In this document: piece by piece, positions 12,938-28,300 of the stretch
Layout of the letters: each line of letters begins with the position of its first letter
Position numbering within the stretch: the stretch's first letter is position 1
Origin: Opisthocomus hoazin
Taxonomy: Eukaryota > Chordata > Aves > Opisthocomiformes > Opisthocomidae
Direction of reading: 5' to 3'
NCBI RefSeq assembly: GCF_030867145.1
Contig: NC_134421.1
Coordinates: 31,503,979-31,567,978 of the forward strand
Length of the DNA stretch: 64,000 nt
Notes under the pieces: generated by a model
Database searches by the model: none
What the model was told of the DNA's origin: nothing
Seen by the model: only the letters and a program-made list of their open reading frames with translations
Position numbers and translations under genes: made by a program

Positions 12938-15900
12938 ACATAAAAACAAATTGCAAGTGCCTTTTTTCTTCTGTATAACTCACAGGAAAATATGTTTATT
13001 GCATTCTAAGCTACTCTTGTCCAGGAAACTGTTCATAAAATAGTTCATATGGCATATTTGTCTATGAAAATACATGCAAAGGCTTTGTACCACAAGCGTG
13101 GCCTAATTGATTGGGAAAAGACATTCACGCCCACTGTGTTTTTGCAAGGCATCTCCTCTGCTTTTACATCTGACCCAACAACCTGTGGAAGAGGAGTGAG
13201 AGGGGGGTTTCTTGGGTTCTTTTAACCTCCTTGGTTCCTGATGATACCACCACCAAGAAATTTGTGCTTATCCCTACAGTTCTTTTGAGAAGATGGTCTC
13301 TAAACAGCTTTGGCACTGCTGCAGTGAGTTATTCAGTGCTGTCCCCAGGTTGAGAGACAGCTGTCTGTCTGATGAATCTCTGTTGATTTGGACAGGCAGC
13401 AGCCTATTATTGTGGCATTCATCTCACACAGCTCTAGGTGCTGCACACTTTTTTTGTAATCTAGTTGCTCAAACATAAGTCCTACAGTATCGTGTCCTTA
13501 TAGTCCTGCACTCCTGGCAGCATCTCAATGTTCAAAAGCACCTTCATGTACCCACTTTATCTTCTGACAATTTAAGCATCTTGTGTGGCAATTTTACTCC
13601 TAGAACACAGTTTTTCCCTAAGAACAGAAAAGTAATGTGGTGCTGGGGAAGTACAGCTGAACTCTTCAAAGACCGTGTGCAAACAGTCCCGTGGCTGTAC
13701 CTGCTATAACGTCCAATGAGGCTGGACTTCTGTGCCAGTTTTTAAACATCTGGAAAAGCTGTCAACTATATGCACGTACTTTGGTGCTGGAAGGCTCAAA
13801 TTTCAGCCCATTCTTTTCCAGGCCTCTCTGGCTGACCATTTAATCCTTTCATAAGCAGAGTAGGCTCATCAAAGCTGAAGTGCTGCAATGGCTGCAGTAT
13901 ATTTCCTGGCCAAAACCTGACAGACAGACGTGCCTAAAAGTTACAGATTCACTTATTGATCTACATCTGTACTGGCTAGTACGCAGAGGTGAATAAATTT
14001 ATAACAAACAGTTCCTGTTATGACATTCCCCTTTTGAATACCATCTGAACTGGACAAATGCTGAAGGGAGAAGGGACATCCCACACTCTGTAGTAGACAT
14101 GCAAGTGTGGAGCTGGTGCCTCTGAGACCTGAAGTCATTATGCCTTTATGCTACCCTTGGGAAGATGTGTCTTCCCAGTGCATTTTCAATGGAAGTTGTC
14201 TAAAAAGATGCTTTGGCAGGGAACAGTTACATTGCCTATACGACTGATGAAAATGACCTAGAAGTTACAAACCCCCATCATATAAATTCCAACCAAACAT
14301 GGCACAGTCACGCTGCTTGAAGTCCTTTGGAAATGGGTTCATCATTGATGCCTTGGTGATGCTACTTCCTTGATAGACAGTGGAGCAATTAGGTAATTTA
14401 GCCCACTGCTGAGCCACTGACTCGTCATCTAGGTAGGCCTGTCCCTCCCCGTGACCTGCAGATGAAGCCTGTGACAATCAAAACCTTAGCATGGGCATCC
14501 AGATTAAAGGGCTAAATTGGACAGGATATTTTTCAGCATGTTCTCTTTTCAGAGTCAAAAAAAAAGAAAGAAAAAGAGAAGATGCATAGCTAATATCCAA
14601 GAGAAATTTTAAAACTTTACATTTTACAGGAACGTCTCTGAACACAAGGCAGTGATAATACCCAAGATCTGGAGATCCCATAGTGCTCTGGGTATTGTTG
14701 TTGGTCAGTTCCCTCAAATAATACAAACCAGACTCTGTCTTTACAGCAAAGAAAAACTGCTGAGCAGACTGCAGAAAATCTGTCTTTTAATTGGACTAGC
14801 GACTGGAGGCTAGTGCAGGAGAAAGAAATGTAGGTGTTAGAATAACAGGATTAAAAGTTCATTGTTTTAGGGATAGTTACAGAGTCATAGTGAATTGTTT
14901 CTGATTTCTGCTATGCTGTGTGTTGTATCTGTAAACAAGCCTTCTCTGCGAAGACAAAAACCCGAGCCATATTGTCCCTCAGGGAGGTTTTGAATACTTC
15001 AGCAATGCCATTGAAATTAACCTAGGGATAAGTCATGCCTCTCAGGAGACTGAGTTGTGTCATGGAAGGAGAAACTTCACTGTCAATTATCTGGCAGTGG
15101 CACTGGAGCCAGCTCAGCTCAGACTCTGGCTTAGTCTGGTGTAGTTGTCCCTTAGCTTGGGTTGCTGAATTTGGCTTTGCTGGAAGCCAATAAATCAGTC
15201 TGCCTGAAGCTGGCCATGCCACACACCGAGACAAATGGCAGTGCTGGGCTGGCCGGGCTGGTCCTAACTGGGTAAATCGATATCCTTGCTGCAAGTCAGC
15301 GTGTCGTGCTGCATTGATGAAAGACATGACTTTCCTTTTATACAAATCCTGCCTGTGAGAGGGACTTGTGCCAAAGCAGTATGGAAAGGGTTGGTTTTGT
15401 GCTTGCAGGCACAAACAGCCTTTGAATTTAGTGTAGACGTGACCTAATGACCCTTTCCAGAAATATCAATTTTTTCAGAAGTTGAAGAACTAACCCTTCC
15501 CTTTCACTGATCATATACTGCTGTATGTGTGGCATGCTGACAGAAAAAAGGGGTGCAAGAAATTAGGGCTGGAATAAATTAAGAGGCTTTTTAATATTTA
15601 TTAACTCTGTAATCTTGGGTGCAAAATAAGAAACTAGCAGTAGTTTAAGCATCAATTCTTCAAAACAGTCCTGATGTCAGAGGACTAACTAGCATCAAAA
15701 AAATCTAACAATACAAAAATCCTTGACCCAGGCCTCCAAAGTATTGAGCTGCCTTACTCTTAAGTCACTGGTGACCTCACCAGGCCTTGTAGGTTTTGGT
15801 GGGACTCCTTTATACAATGAAGGCCCAAGTGCATGAATTTCTTTAGACTTTGAACTGCTTTCTTGTTTTTATTGTCTTGATTTTACACAATCAATCTATT

Positions 15901-18900
15901 TGCTTCCACCTGCCCTTTTTCTCACTAACATATTCCCTACTGGCACTAACTTCCATATTGTGATTCTTATTAAACAATGAAAGCTGATATATTTTTCTAT
16001 CAGTTTATGGGAAACCAACCCAAATGAGAATGTTTAAACTAAAAGCATTTACAGTAGTATCATTTAAAAGTTGTGGCTGCATACATATATAAGTATTTCA
16101 TTTTTGAAGTAAGTATTTCAGTTCCCCCTCAATATCTAATAATTTAAAATGGCAGGGGTCAGACAATACCTCTTCTTAAAAGTTAAAAGACATCATGCAT
16201 AGAAATAATTAATGTTAGGAAAAACTCAGCAGACATCAGCAGTTTGTTTGCAGGATGTTATGAATTAGTGGGATTTTTTCTCAGTCAGCTTTAACTGTCT
16301 CAAATTCTTTTACAGCAAAATATATAACATCAGCAGAGCTCCGAAGGACGCCCCTGGATAGAAAACAGCAGCTATTCTCCACATGATGTAGCTGTTGCAA
16401 AACTGATGCGATGAGTAGACCAAGAAGCAAGCAGGAAGGATGTGAGCACTCTTGTCTTGACTGCCTAATGGACGCTTTGGCCTCTGATTGGTTTAGTGAA
16501 AAGGCTCCATACATACCCATTTAATTTTAACTTATGACACAGGCATGCTCTTCCATGAAGAATACCCAAGTCCACGAGGTGTTTCTCCAGCAAGATCAAT
16601 CCATGATCCAGACTATGCTTCTGAAAGACACTTGGACCTTTCTCTTCCCTAGTGGTTCCTGCCTCAGCTCTGCCCTCTGGCATCCTTCACGTCTTTCTCT
16701 GCCTCCCAGCGCTGGTCCAACCCATGTATAGATGGGCCCTGAAACTTCTTATGAAAGTTTTGTGTGTATCTCCACAGGAGAAGAGAAAACAAAATTAAAA
16801 ATGAAGCGGAAGGACAAAATAAAAGAGACACGGTGTACTTTCGTCTGTCTTCTGTCTTTCTCTCCCCAAATGACAATTCTTTCCGCAGTCAAGTGTTGTG
16901 TTTAGATATATTCAGATAAAAAGAAGGCATAGAAGAATAATGAGCAACTTGGCAACCTAAACAGACACAGCATCTTAGCAAAATGGATGGAAAATCACTC
17001 AGCATTTATAAGGAGTTGGAGAGGAAAGGGAGAGCAAGGAGGAATGAAGCCAGTGAATCAATGTCTTCAAAATATAAATGCTCTGCAGTGGTTCTTGACT
17101 AAATCTTGTTTTGTTGATCTGATTCAATCAATACAAGCAAAGTCCTCCCAAGCCTGCACATGCAAATTAAAATGCTAGTTTTCTTTCAGAAAGGTAAGTG
17201 CTCTAGTCCAGCTAATCAAACTCTTCTGAAGCTCTTGAGACACCTCAGCTGCTCACTGGTCTGATGCCACGTTTGCTCATCCTGGTCTGGCACATGGTGG
17301 GTCGGAGCTGACTTGCCATTCCGGAGCTCTGTGTCACAGCAGTAAGTGTTACAGCCTGCAAGAGGAGGTCAGTAAAGCTCCAGTTCTAGCCACCTGTACA
17401 TGATGAGAGACAAAAACTTACTGAATTAAGTAATTATTTCTACCTTTCTTTCTGAATGGCTGGGTCAGCATTCATGCTCGAATTTGAGGATGACTGCCAT
17501 GAAATCACACTCTGCAAAAAGAAATTATCTTCTTGGAAGTCAAACTTTAAGAGAAGCCCATCACTTTAGCTTATGGAAATTTTTCCTCACTTCTTTGTCA
17601 TCTCTTTGATGGCCATTTCTTACCCCTAGAGAATAGACTTTCACCGTATACTCTGTATCTCACTGTCCTGTGATTAATATGTCATCTAAGAGCAGATGAT
17701 TTAATCTGTGCTATCTGGACTGAAAGTCTAAGTATAGTGGGCTTTAAATTTCTTTGTTATGTACTGACGACAGATATTTAGTGGCCTGAACAGTATTTCT
17801 AGCCTAATATTCATGCAAAGTTCATAAGTAAAAGCCACAAGGATTTATTAACTTTTTGAGAGAAGCAGAAGAAATAGCACATGGAATTAATCTGGTCTTG
17901 TTCTCATGGCCATTTGTCTTACTTGCTGTTTAGCTTACAACAGCACCATGTCAAGAAAAATGCCCAGTTGCTCTTGTACATGGACAAACATCTACAAGGT
18001 ATAGAGATGCTCCTGGCCTACAAGTTCACAAGCCAGTCAGAATAAAATGCAGTAAGATGACTGTGAAGCTTTGCAATGAGCACCTTTACAGCTACAGGAG
18101 AGCTTGAAATCCAACTTTAAACTCATGCCTGCTCAGCTTGCTTCTTGGGATTGAGTCATGCTTCATCATAACTTTAACACTCACAATCAGCAAATCAGAG
18201 GTTTCATAGTTGAGGGAACAGCATTTTGGCACCTCTACCCATGAATCATTATCTGTGCTTTAACTATAGGATTCTTTCTGCTTCTGCTTCCTGATTTTAT
18301 ATTCCATCTATGTTATGTTCCATCTATTTCATACACTGAAGGATGAGCCAATGTTTCTTGTGACTGACAATCTCAAGGAATATTGTTTTTTTCCCAAAGA
18401 AGATGTATTATAACAATGGTTTGTTTGAGCATTTGTTGTGGCTGTTGTGTTGAAAGATTAATACTTAGGAGAGAGTCCTGTTTTTAATGTCTGAATTTGC
18501 CAATCACCTTTATCAAGGTCCCTTTACATTCAAAATCTCCTTGCTATTCAAGCTGATAAAATGTGATCAGATAGAGATGCTAGCCTCTATGTACTTCTTT
18601 TCATCTGGGGTATGATCCATAGAACAGTGCATTTTATCCCATTTGACTTCTTCTAAAACTGATTGAAAGAACTTCTTGAAATAGCTTATCAGGCCAATGT
18701 TGTGCAGAAATAAGCAGTGTAGCTTGCGTAAAAGCTTTTAATTTCAACTTTCTTACGGTGATTTACTTTTGTATATAGGAGGATGAACAGAAGAAATCTG
18801 ATGAAGCAGGCCATTGCTGTGTCATTTTTTTAAATATAGGCCATGCAATCATGGGTAACATTACATCACTTTGATCTTGTATGGTCTTACAAGTCCCTGA

Positions 18901-19291
18901 AGTCCTCCTCTGAGACTTGAAGTCTGTTCAGATAAATAACATAAAACTGGTTTCTGTGTTGTGATGGTCCTTCTTGTTGGGATACATGAGTAGGACACAC
19001 AAATGGAATAAACATATTAGATTCACTTTGTAGACTGTAGGACGTTGTACAGGTTGTACAAATTTCATTAATTAAGAGACAATTTTTACTCACAGAGGAA
19101 TTTTCTTTCAGTTATCAATGACTACATTTGGCATGATTTTGGAGCCGAGTAATTTCCAGGCCCAGATAAAACAGGTGCTTTGTTTTGTTTTGGAGATGCT
19201 CTTCAGGTTCCTCAGAGATTATACTCCAAACTCTTTGTCTCTGAAAAAAACTTGTCTTTTTCAAATGGTAGGTGAAGTTTTAGCATTTTCC

Positions 19292-19306
19292 TTTTTTTTT
19301 TTTTTT
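19292..19306. repeat. T15 homopolymer next to CAG
   Basis: A run of 15 T is followed directly by CAG and then by the octamer ATTTGCAT at 19310-19317. The run plus CAG looks like a strong splice acceptor on the plus strand. However, the downstream frames close quickly and I recognise no exon. It is probably a slippage-prone homopolymer. Confidence 0.7.
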
Positions 19307-22300
19307 CAGATTTGCATCTATGTCTGACACTATCAGAAAGTCTGAAAACAGGTTTACCTGAAAAGGAAGTTTGATTTAAGGCTGAAAAGAGTCTATTAAT
19401 TACATGAATGAACATAAAAACATCTAATTTAAACATATCATACTGCCCAAAATTACTCAAGAGTGTGAGGAGAGAAAGCCTGGTCTCCATTCTTATCTAC
19501 TAATGGTCTGATAGCTATATATCCTATATGGCTGGATATGGGGAGCTCATTCTGCCCAGCGCAGCTGAATGTCAGATCCACAAGGCAGGAAACAGTCTCC
19601 CTCTTATCAGCCCATGACCCCCTCTCATGGGCAGCTTTAAAGCTGCTAGGCTTCCTTTGAAAAGATGTCCCCACCCATGAGATCCTGTTGCAGGCAGCAA
19701 AACTTCTATGGAAAACTGAGCTCATCTCCTGATTTCTGGCTAAAAGCTTTATCTGAAAGTGCTGCACAAGATACGACTCTGTCCAATATTTCAAGGATCT
19801 TGGACAGGACATGGCAGAAGTTGGTTTGCTGCAGCCTAAATCTGGGTTGCAACAGTGAATCCTACTCATTGCATTTCTAGGGTTATATCTATGATTCTGT
19901 TTTGTCACCAAACACTACAAAAGCTTGTGGTCATGGAGAACCCAGAGCTATGAAGCTAAATAATCATCCAGTCTCTGATTTCATGGCAAAGCTTTGTTGT
20001 AAGTTAAATTTTATTTTAAATATTTTCTGTTTAGCTGAACTGAAATATAGATCACACCTTTTTCCTACTCGTTTATACAGATTCACTGGACCGAACTGGT
20101 ATTCTGCATTATTGTAAAAAAAATGTTATTCAAACTTTTCACCTTTAGTTGGGCTCAGAATCTGATGAGTGCTCACTGTGAAATATCTGCGTGAAAAATA
20201 TTATGAAGGAAGGACTCAAATGTGACATAGTGTTGGGATGGTATTGGGAGGTCAAAATTGTCTTCTGTTATAGAGACTGCATCTGTTAAAAAGCAGCGGA
20301 ACATCTGTTGAAACTTTTCTGTTGTTCTGTGAGGTTTCTGTGGCGGGAGGGAGGGCCCTGAAATGATGCAGGAATGGGACGCTTGGCATTTATGATCCTC
20401 AGCTCCGTTGGCTATGAAGAATCAGTTTAGAACAAATGGAGTAAACAAAACACAAGACTAAATTGGATTAATAGTCCCTGCATTTTTTAGAAGTGACAAT
20501 ATTTTATGTGACCTGAGAAATCTAAGCAGAAATAATTAGAGTTCTGTTAAGAGCTAGTGTTTAATTATGGCTGACAAGAACTTAATTATTTAATCAAATA
20601 AGTTTTTATTACTAATGCGTCTATCTTTAGAACACCGTGACAGAAAGAGAAGATTTTCAAAGATGCTTGTTTAAAAATGTAGGCTGACAAGTTCCAAATA
20701 CGATAATCCAAGAAGTTTGATGTAAGCTGTTGATTTTTTTTTCCTTACTACAAAAGGATTTGTTCAAGAAGCAATCGGCCTTTAGCAAAACCTTTTATTA
20801 TATCAACTTCAATAACTTTGCCTTCAGTTTTCTTGTTAAGAGAACAAATTAGATATGATACTGTGTGAAGAGTGGTGAGCTGGCAAATGACATCTGAAAA
20901 AGTGACAAAAGATGAAGAATTGTTTTGGGATTTTAAGAAATGGAACTCTTTACACTTAAAGAATATTAGCTGACACAAAAAATGAAGGAGTTAATAATGT
21001 GCATACTTAGAATCATCCACTAGTGTAATAGGAGTTTTATTCTTATATCAAATGGAGAAATGACCCTACATTTCTTTGGAGACACAAAGGGTCAGACTTG
21101 AACACCCATAACCCAATACCTTGTGGTATCTTGCTTCCAGTGACAGTGAAACAATAAAAATGGGTATTATATTGAAAGAAAATGATGAGTGTTCACAAAA
21201 GGCCTTTCTCTAAGCAAAATGAAGCAATCAGCTGGATTAGAGGAAATGAGTTTTACCGTGCCTCTGATTGCCCCTTGAAGCACCAAAGCATCAGAGTTCT
21301 GAGTTTCTTGTTTTTGAAAATTCACAGCAAAAAAATCAAAAACAAACTCACACAATCATCAACAGACTGGCAACTGCCACAGGACTATTATGTTTAATTA
21401 GATTCAAATAATCAAGACAGTGAGTTACATCTTCTGAAGGGTTCAAGTAAGGGCATCCAGTCATAGTGCAGAAGCTGTACTGCTGAATGAACAGGCAGGA
21501 GTCAACTGCAGATGATGCTGATAAGCTTTTTACACTGGTTAATATGAATCTTTTTCCCCCTGTGCAGTGGCTTTTTCAAGTATGCTTCCGAAAGACCAAG
21601 ATTAGAAATGAGAAGTTAGGGAATGTTTCGGACCTCTACAAAATGGTAGGTTTGTAAAAAAAACAATAATCTCACCTATTCACGTGGATTTCAAAAACGG
21701 AATACAACTGATCCTATATCAAGCTCTGCTGTAAATCCCGAACTTCTTGACACTGAGGAAACTCAGGGCAATTTAAAGGTTGAAAGTGCTCAGCTGTGAA
21801 AATATAGTGACTTCAGTAGTGCCTCTCCCAGTTGCACTGCTGCAGATGTGAAGATTGCCTCTTGTCTGCTGGGAGAGAGTTCTTTAGATATCAAAAATGT
21901 AGATTATGTGGCATGAACATTAACTATCTAGCGGAAACATCCAGAGGAAAGAAGGGAAACAGATTATTCATGTCTACTCCCTGAAAAATGAAGGAAAAAG
22001 GAAGAGAAGAAATAAAGCTTGTGAAAGTATAGAAAGAACTAGATTTAAAAAGAAAATTATATGTTCTATAAATTTCTTGCATCATTAAAAGAAGAGAGTT
22101 TACCATTGCACTTGATGCTGTGTGAAATTTTGAGCTGTTTTTTAGATAAAATTTTGTCATCCAAAAAGTAGCAGTTTCTTCCAGTGCTATCAATTTACAA
22201 CAAATTGTGCTCTTAGTGACACTGAAGTTGTGGGAAGGTGTTTGAGTCTGACATAGATTTCTTCTGTCTATAGAACACGAGTCATTGCTGGACCAAAAAG

Positions 22301-25300
22301 AAATCATCTCTGTGTGATATGCAAAAATTAAAGTAAAATGCAAGAATTAGATCTGGCAAGAGGAAAACACATATCTCTCATATGAAGGTTTTAATTTTTT
22401 TTTTGATACGTATGCGTCTTTCTCCTAAGAGTAGTCTGAACATCATCTTTGACAGAAGCAGCTGGTGAGCCCTTGTCTTACTCTTCTTCTGCTATTAGTT
22501 GAGACTGAAAGGTACAGTTTACAATTTTGCAAGTAATCCTTTTGTTTCTTTTCTTTGGTAATGGAAATTAAACAAAAAAATCCCAAACAGAGAAAAAAAT
22601 ATTTAAGAATATTGAAATGACTGAATTACCACAAACTGCTTGAACAAACATTATATTGATTTGGGACACAGGGGCATAGTATGAAAGATAATGCAAAAAA
22701 TGAGGTCTATGACATCTACAAAATGGTCTGGTAGGCTTAACCTAAAGTGTTAGCAAAAATAAAATGCGAGTGGTATAAAGCAGAAAACTCTCCTTGAAAT
22801 TTGTAACAAGTCCTGGAGATTCAGTTTGCTCTAGGGCTGTAGGGACGTGCAGTCAGCCAAGTCTGTATCCTCTGACCTCCTAACTAGCACTGCAGGTGGA
22901 GACCTGACACTCAGCCTGACGTGGGACGATGCACAGCCCCAGGTCTTATCTTCTTCCAACTTTATGGAGCCCTACAGAACGGATTCTCCTGTTTTGGAGT
23001 CGAACATGGCATAAGTTTCATAAATCGGTACTTTTCCATAAGGTCATTACAGATATGTCAGATAGCTTTCTAAAGCTTCTTCAATATTTAACCTATATCT
23101 TTCATCCCACCCTGTGGAGGGTTTTATATTTTGTTCAGTCTGCTGAAGACTGGTAGCCCCGTATATATAATATTGACTTTGATAGGAACAGCCATGGACT
23201 TTGTGCTAATCCTGCAGGTGCTCAGGGCTGAAGATTGCTTCCTCAGAATGACTTTTTCTGAACATGCCATGACTTGCCCCGAGTTTTAATTTAGCTTAAC
23301 ATGCAATTTTCTAATAACCAGGTGACTATTTCTGGTTTGTTTTACTTTTACATAGCCTTGCACAAGTATATGGCATAACTGTTATTCTAAATAGAGAGTT
23401 AGTGTGATTGGGCTGTGTAGAATGAAATATTTATGACTCCAGCATAATGGTGTGGTGTGGAGGACTACAGCCATGGAGTGGTAGCCAAGGCTTTGAAACT
23501 GGGGACACAGGATGCAGAGAAGTATGGGTTGATAACAGAGGGGGCACATGATGACACTGGCAAAAGCAGTATCAGAGCTAACAACCAGAATCAGGCAGCT
23601 AACATATGTAAAACACAACATACATAGTAAATGCAGATATAACGTGGAATTACAGACCAATAAAAAATAAGCAAGGTGCACATCATGTTAACAAGCATAT
23701 AAAAAAGCACCAAGTGGCCTCAGGAATGACGGGGAAGAAACCATCAACATCATATTCGTGGCAAAAGACTGGTGACAGTGATGACTCATCATAACACCTC
23801 TGCCCTAAGCCAACAGCCTGGGGATGTGTGGGGGGCTGTGGAGGGTGAGTACAAAAGCAGAGAAAAGTATAGACACTAGGAAGTGTGTGTAACTATTGTC
23901 ATTGTACTACTGCACAGACTTTTTCTGTAACAGTATATTTTCTCTCTTTGGGTAGTAATTACATAAACTATATGAATTCTTGATAGGCAAAATTTGAATG
24001 ACATTAACAAGAAATTCTTAGCTTTGCATATAAGATATGTTCCTTTTGCCCATAACAGTTTTTTTAGATCTATAACAAAGTGGAGTTACTACTTTGGTAT
24101 TTACTTGAGAGTACCTACAACATATTAACAATCAAAGTGACAGCAGACATAAAACATATTAATGGCTTCCTGGTTTTCATGGCTTATAAGGAAGCAAGCA
24201 TTTATCCATAGTCTTTTTTGTCTTAGCATTCCTAAAAGTTGTGGGTTTGATTACAAACACTGTGTCTATACAGGCAAAACACAAAAATAGTAACTCCTCA
24301 TGATGGAAGCATTCCCTCATCTATAAGCTTACAGAGTGATACCCAGGTGATCGTTTCATGTATTTGTGTTGCTAAATGACCATCCTTAAAGGATATGGAG
24401 TGAAGCACGGGTCATCTTTGCTTACCGTTTAGGTCTTAGAAATGTTTAGTTGAGAAGGTGCGTTCATGACCAGTGAACTGTAAGTTTCCTTCAGCAGAAA
24501 AACCAACACTAGGGACCAGTTGCTCTACAGTTTCATTCAAAATTGTCCTACCAATAGTGAATCATGTCTCTGTCAAGCACAAGATCTAACTACTAAAGCT
24601 GCACTACTTCATTGACTTCAATGCATGCTACCTCAGGAGACAATAGATGTCAAAGCCATCCATGCAGTGAGTGTGTGCATTCCACATGGGTGCATCCCAG
24701 TGTTAGTTTCTGCCCATTTCTACCCAATCAATCAAGAACACTTTGCTACAGATAAGCCAAATCAGCTCAGCGTGGCTCGTGAGAGCTTCTTCTAGACAGT
24801 CAAAAATGGGCCTAACAGCAGTGACAGCCCAGCTGTTGGTCACCATGCACACAACCAAGTAAGCATGCACAACTCATCTCAGTTATGGATAGTTGAACCT
24901 GAAATTTAAAAATTGCTCATGGCCATCATGAATTGTTCACCCCTGCTTGAAGAATAAAAATAATATTGTAACAATTGGAAAAAATGCACTCAAACTGAAA
25001 TGTTTGTGGCCACTAGCTGACAAACAGGGAAAGCAATTCCGAGACCTCGTGTTTATTCTGCATCTGGTGAGCTGACAAAACTACAGGTAGGTTTACAATG
25101 TTTCTTGCAACATCAGTACGTCAACAAAGGGCTTTGTAAGTAAAGGATGAAGATGAAGACCTTGGGAAATATTAAATGCTTCTAGAGAGAGAAACTTAGA
25201 TATATGTTTCTAAAATACAAAATTAGTAACATTTTAAGTATAAAATAAATTAAATAAAGAAAAAAATTACTTTTAAGAGTGAAACAAGGTGCAATTTTCT

Positions 25301-28300
25301 GACCTTGTTTGGTGCACAAAATAGAATATAAAAGCATGATTGTTTTCAGCCTAAAGTTCACTCTGAGCCTATCATACAGATTCTTTTCGCAGCTCAAAGG
25401 CAAATGACAAAAAAACTACATGTCTTTGTTTATATTATATGTAATAATAGCCATAACACTGCAGTCTTTTCACTTACATCTACAATTGCCCCTGCAGTGA
25501 CTGAAACTGCTTGGACACAGTTTTGCACATCAAATTGTGAACTGTGGATGAATGAACTACCAAGCACTTTGGAACTATTTTTTAAAAAAGTATTAGTCAA
25601 ATGACTACAGTGCATCTCTCACTGTGCATTAGGCTGGAGAATACTCACATGATGCTGTTTGCTTTCATCTAGCAGGGAGCTCCTGGGTTCTGTCACACAA
25701 ACATTTCTCATTTCATGACTCACTGGGCTGATGAACCACAAAAGCCCCTTTGGAGATGTTACAGTTGATCATTTCTATCTCCCTACCATACATGCATGAA
25801 CTCCACAGCTGCCACTTACTAAACTCTGTAAGGTGTTTTAGATAAATACAATATCAGCTTAATAACGCTACATGAAATTTCTGTAATTTTATCTTTGTTT
25901 GTTGTACAAATTCTGACACCTTTGAGCCCTACTGGGAATCAGATAACTAATTCTTCTTGAAGAGTTTTTGCTTCTGTTACGGTTAGTAGCAAGCTTTGCT
26001 TTGAGGGGTTCATCAAGGACCGCACAATTGAAGACACTGAAAGAAATTTAAAATTCCAAACCTTACATAATGACGAAGTAGTATCTGATTTGCATCGTGC
26101 AATGCTTTTGTCGGTGATGTACATCATATACTACTGAATAGTCCTGTCATCCTAATCAGTTTTGAGAAAAATGACAGCGTATTATTTTAATACAGGAATC
26201 CTTTTCTTTCACCCATGCCTTTATAAATATCATATTCTACCACCATGAATCAAACCCCAGAAGTCTTACAACTTTTTTTTTTAGACCAACAACGTACTGT
26301 CCCTTTGCAGTTAGAATCACTTTTATTTCTTAGAAAGAAGCAAAGAAGAAATGACAAGATCCATTTTGTAATATAGTGTGCCAGACTCTCATGGGTCATC
26401 CAGCCACAGCATCAGAAATGACCTGCATTAAAGGCACTGACCTTTATGGGTAAAAACCCCTGTCAAATTCCATGTTTGAGCCACTTTGGGGAAGCGTTCT
26501 CCAGAGCAGGGGTGTAAGCCAGCCTGCTACATGGATCCCATGTCCATGGTGTTGCAGCTACGAGTGACATTTCAGCTATCTGCTACATCTGGCTTGTAGG
26601 ATGGCTCCTGGGTCCAGTGCAGGCTGACCCCACAGGGTCCTTCCTGGTAAGCGGGATGCTGCTCCAGGGCAGTGAGCCTGGGAGCTGCTCTTGAGAGCTA
26701 CTAAAGAAGGAGGGAGGTCAGGGGTGTCTCCAGCCTGAGCCTGTCCTCAGGAGTGCCAGGGCAGAGGCACAGCTCTGCAGCAGCCCGGCACTCTCTCCCT
26801 CTCCACTCAGCAAGTTCCCACTACAATTTTTGAAGATGAACATGGGTCATACTTTTTTTTTTTAAAAAATTAAAATAGCCATAATAATGTTAGCATGATC
26901 TCAAACCTTGCAATAGGCTAATTCCTACCATCTTCATCTGTGATGTGAGAGAACAGGGGTCATTATCCATCATATATATGTACCTGCTCTGATAAAACAG
27001 CTGGATCCTCAGGGACATTCCCCATGGTGCCTGTTGTTTTCTGCACAGAAGCATGAAAATTCTGGAAAGAGTTTACCAGTAAGCATGAATATGCAGTTAG
27101 AGCAGTCCTTGGGGACAAAGAAAGACCCAGGCTCTTGACGTTCCTCCACGGTCTGTTTACGCATTTCACATGCACCAGTCCCAAGGTACAGTGCATAAAC
27201 CGTCCCTGGAGGAGAGATCACACCTGAGGCCGCCTCCAACCCAGGGGAATACCCTAAAAAATGGGCATAAGAGACACATTTACCTTCATGGTCTGATTAG
27301 CATTGGGTACAGACTATGTTAAACTCCCACCTCTTGGTTAGGTGGAGTGGAGGTTTAGGGTACTTTATTGGGGTGCGGGGGACATGGGTTTGAAAATTCT
27401 CAGGCATAGGAGGAAAACGAACCTGATTTTCTCAAATCGTGACTGAGCTGGCTGTTACCAAGCTGGAATATGAGCAGCAGAGGTGGCAGTGACCTTTGCA
27501 GAGGCCTCCTGCGTAGGGAGGCGTAGGCACTCTGGCAGTACTGAACCTGCTCAGAGAATACTTAAAGAATTAAATCTCTTCAGGAATGAGCTGAAGTTTT
27601 CAGGAGCATCATTTTGGACATAAGCAATTCAAGTAAGACTTACAAAAAAACTGACTCAGTTTTGGAATTAGCTCCTGTGTAATTCTTTGAATTTAAAAGT
27701 CTTAGCCTACTAGGGAATTCTTCTTTATCACACTTTGGATACCTAAATAATTTGTCCCACTGTGTCCTTACTGGCATTAAGTACCTGTTCAATGCCTGGC
27801 AGCATTCATGGAAATATTTATAGAGAAATACAGATACAGGGATGGATCAAGGATATTTTTTGTATCACACTGGATTTCTCTTGAGGCCCCCCCACTTTCG
27901 CTATTATACACAGGATTGGCCTTTCTCAAACTGGATGTTGTGACTGTATTATAAGCAAGCTGTTAGAGTTCCAGGACTCTTCATCTTTTCATTTCTTCTT
28001 CTTCATACAGATTTCCATGGGTTAAATTCCTCACTGGTTTCATATGTAGTGGTGTTGCTTTTCTTATATTTATAATTTGGAGGCAGGTTAAAAATTCCTT
28101 TTGCAGAAAATGTTCATTTACTGGTCCTGAGTAGAGTGCCTCCAGTTAACAGTAGTCACTGTCAGACATAACCAGATGCTAAAAGCCTGTTTACTGGGGT
28201 CACACTGATGACTGACAAACAACACCTTGACTTAAAAAATGTAAGGCAGATAATACAGATGCATATCAAAGTGATAAATAAGTACAGAATGAACAGAAAA

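Larger units (their letters stand above)
9017..19291. other. Unique AT-rich non-coding stretch with minor repeats
   Basis: No gene or dated transposable element is recognisable. The stretch contains a short interrupted CA run near 11167-11185, an 18-bp palindrome at 12920-12937, a 14-bp direct repeat near 10.95 kb, and one segment with exon-like borders at 9846-9990 that is discussed under findings. The longest frame here is a 130-codon minus-strand one at 15022-15414. It resembles no family I know and is consistent with chance. Confidence 0.55.

Noticed and set aside
15022..15414. 130-codon minus-strand frame
   Set aside because: It has no family resemblance and its composition follows a locally GC-richer patch, so it is likely chance.
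19310..19317. Perfect ATTTGCAT octamer (POU-factor word) after a T15-CAG
   Set aside because: A single 8-bp word is expected about once per window by chance, and there is no promoter context.
19883..19900. ctatgattctg word resembling a CR1 tail
   Set aside because: The upstream sequence does not match the CR1 3' UTR or ORF2 end, so this is a short chance match.
19453..19911. 152-codon minus-strand frame
   Set aside because: It has no recognisable domain. The opposite strand also has a long frame over part of it, and its length is within chance expectation for a 64-kb six-frame search.
23390..23960. Possible LTR, because of ATATAAAAAAGC at about 23.7 kb and an AATAAA upstream
   Set aside because: The poly(A) signal precedes rather than follows the TATA-like word, and I found no TG...CA ends with a matching target duplication.
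26470..26820. Locally GC-rich patch with donor-like and acceptor-like words
   Set aside because: CpG is not enriched, there is no sustained open frame between the words, and no recognisable product.
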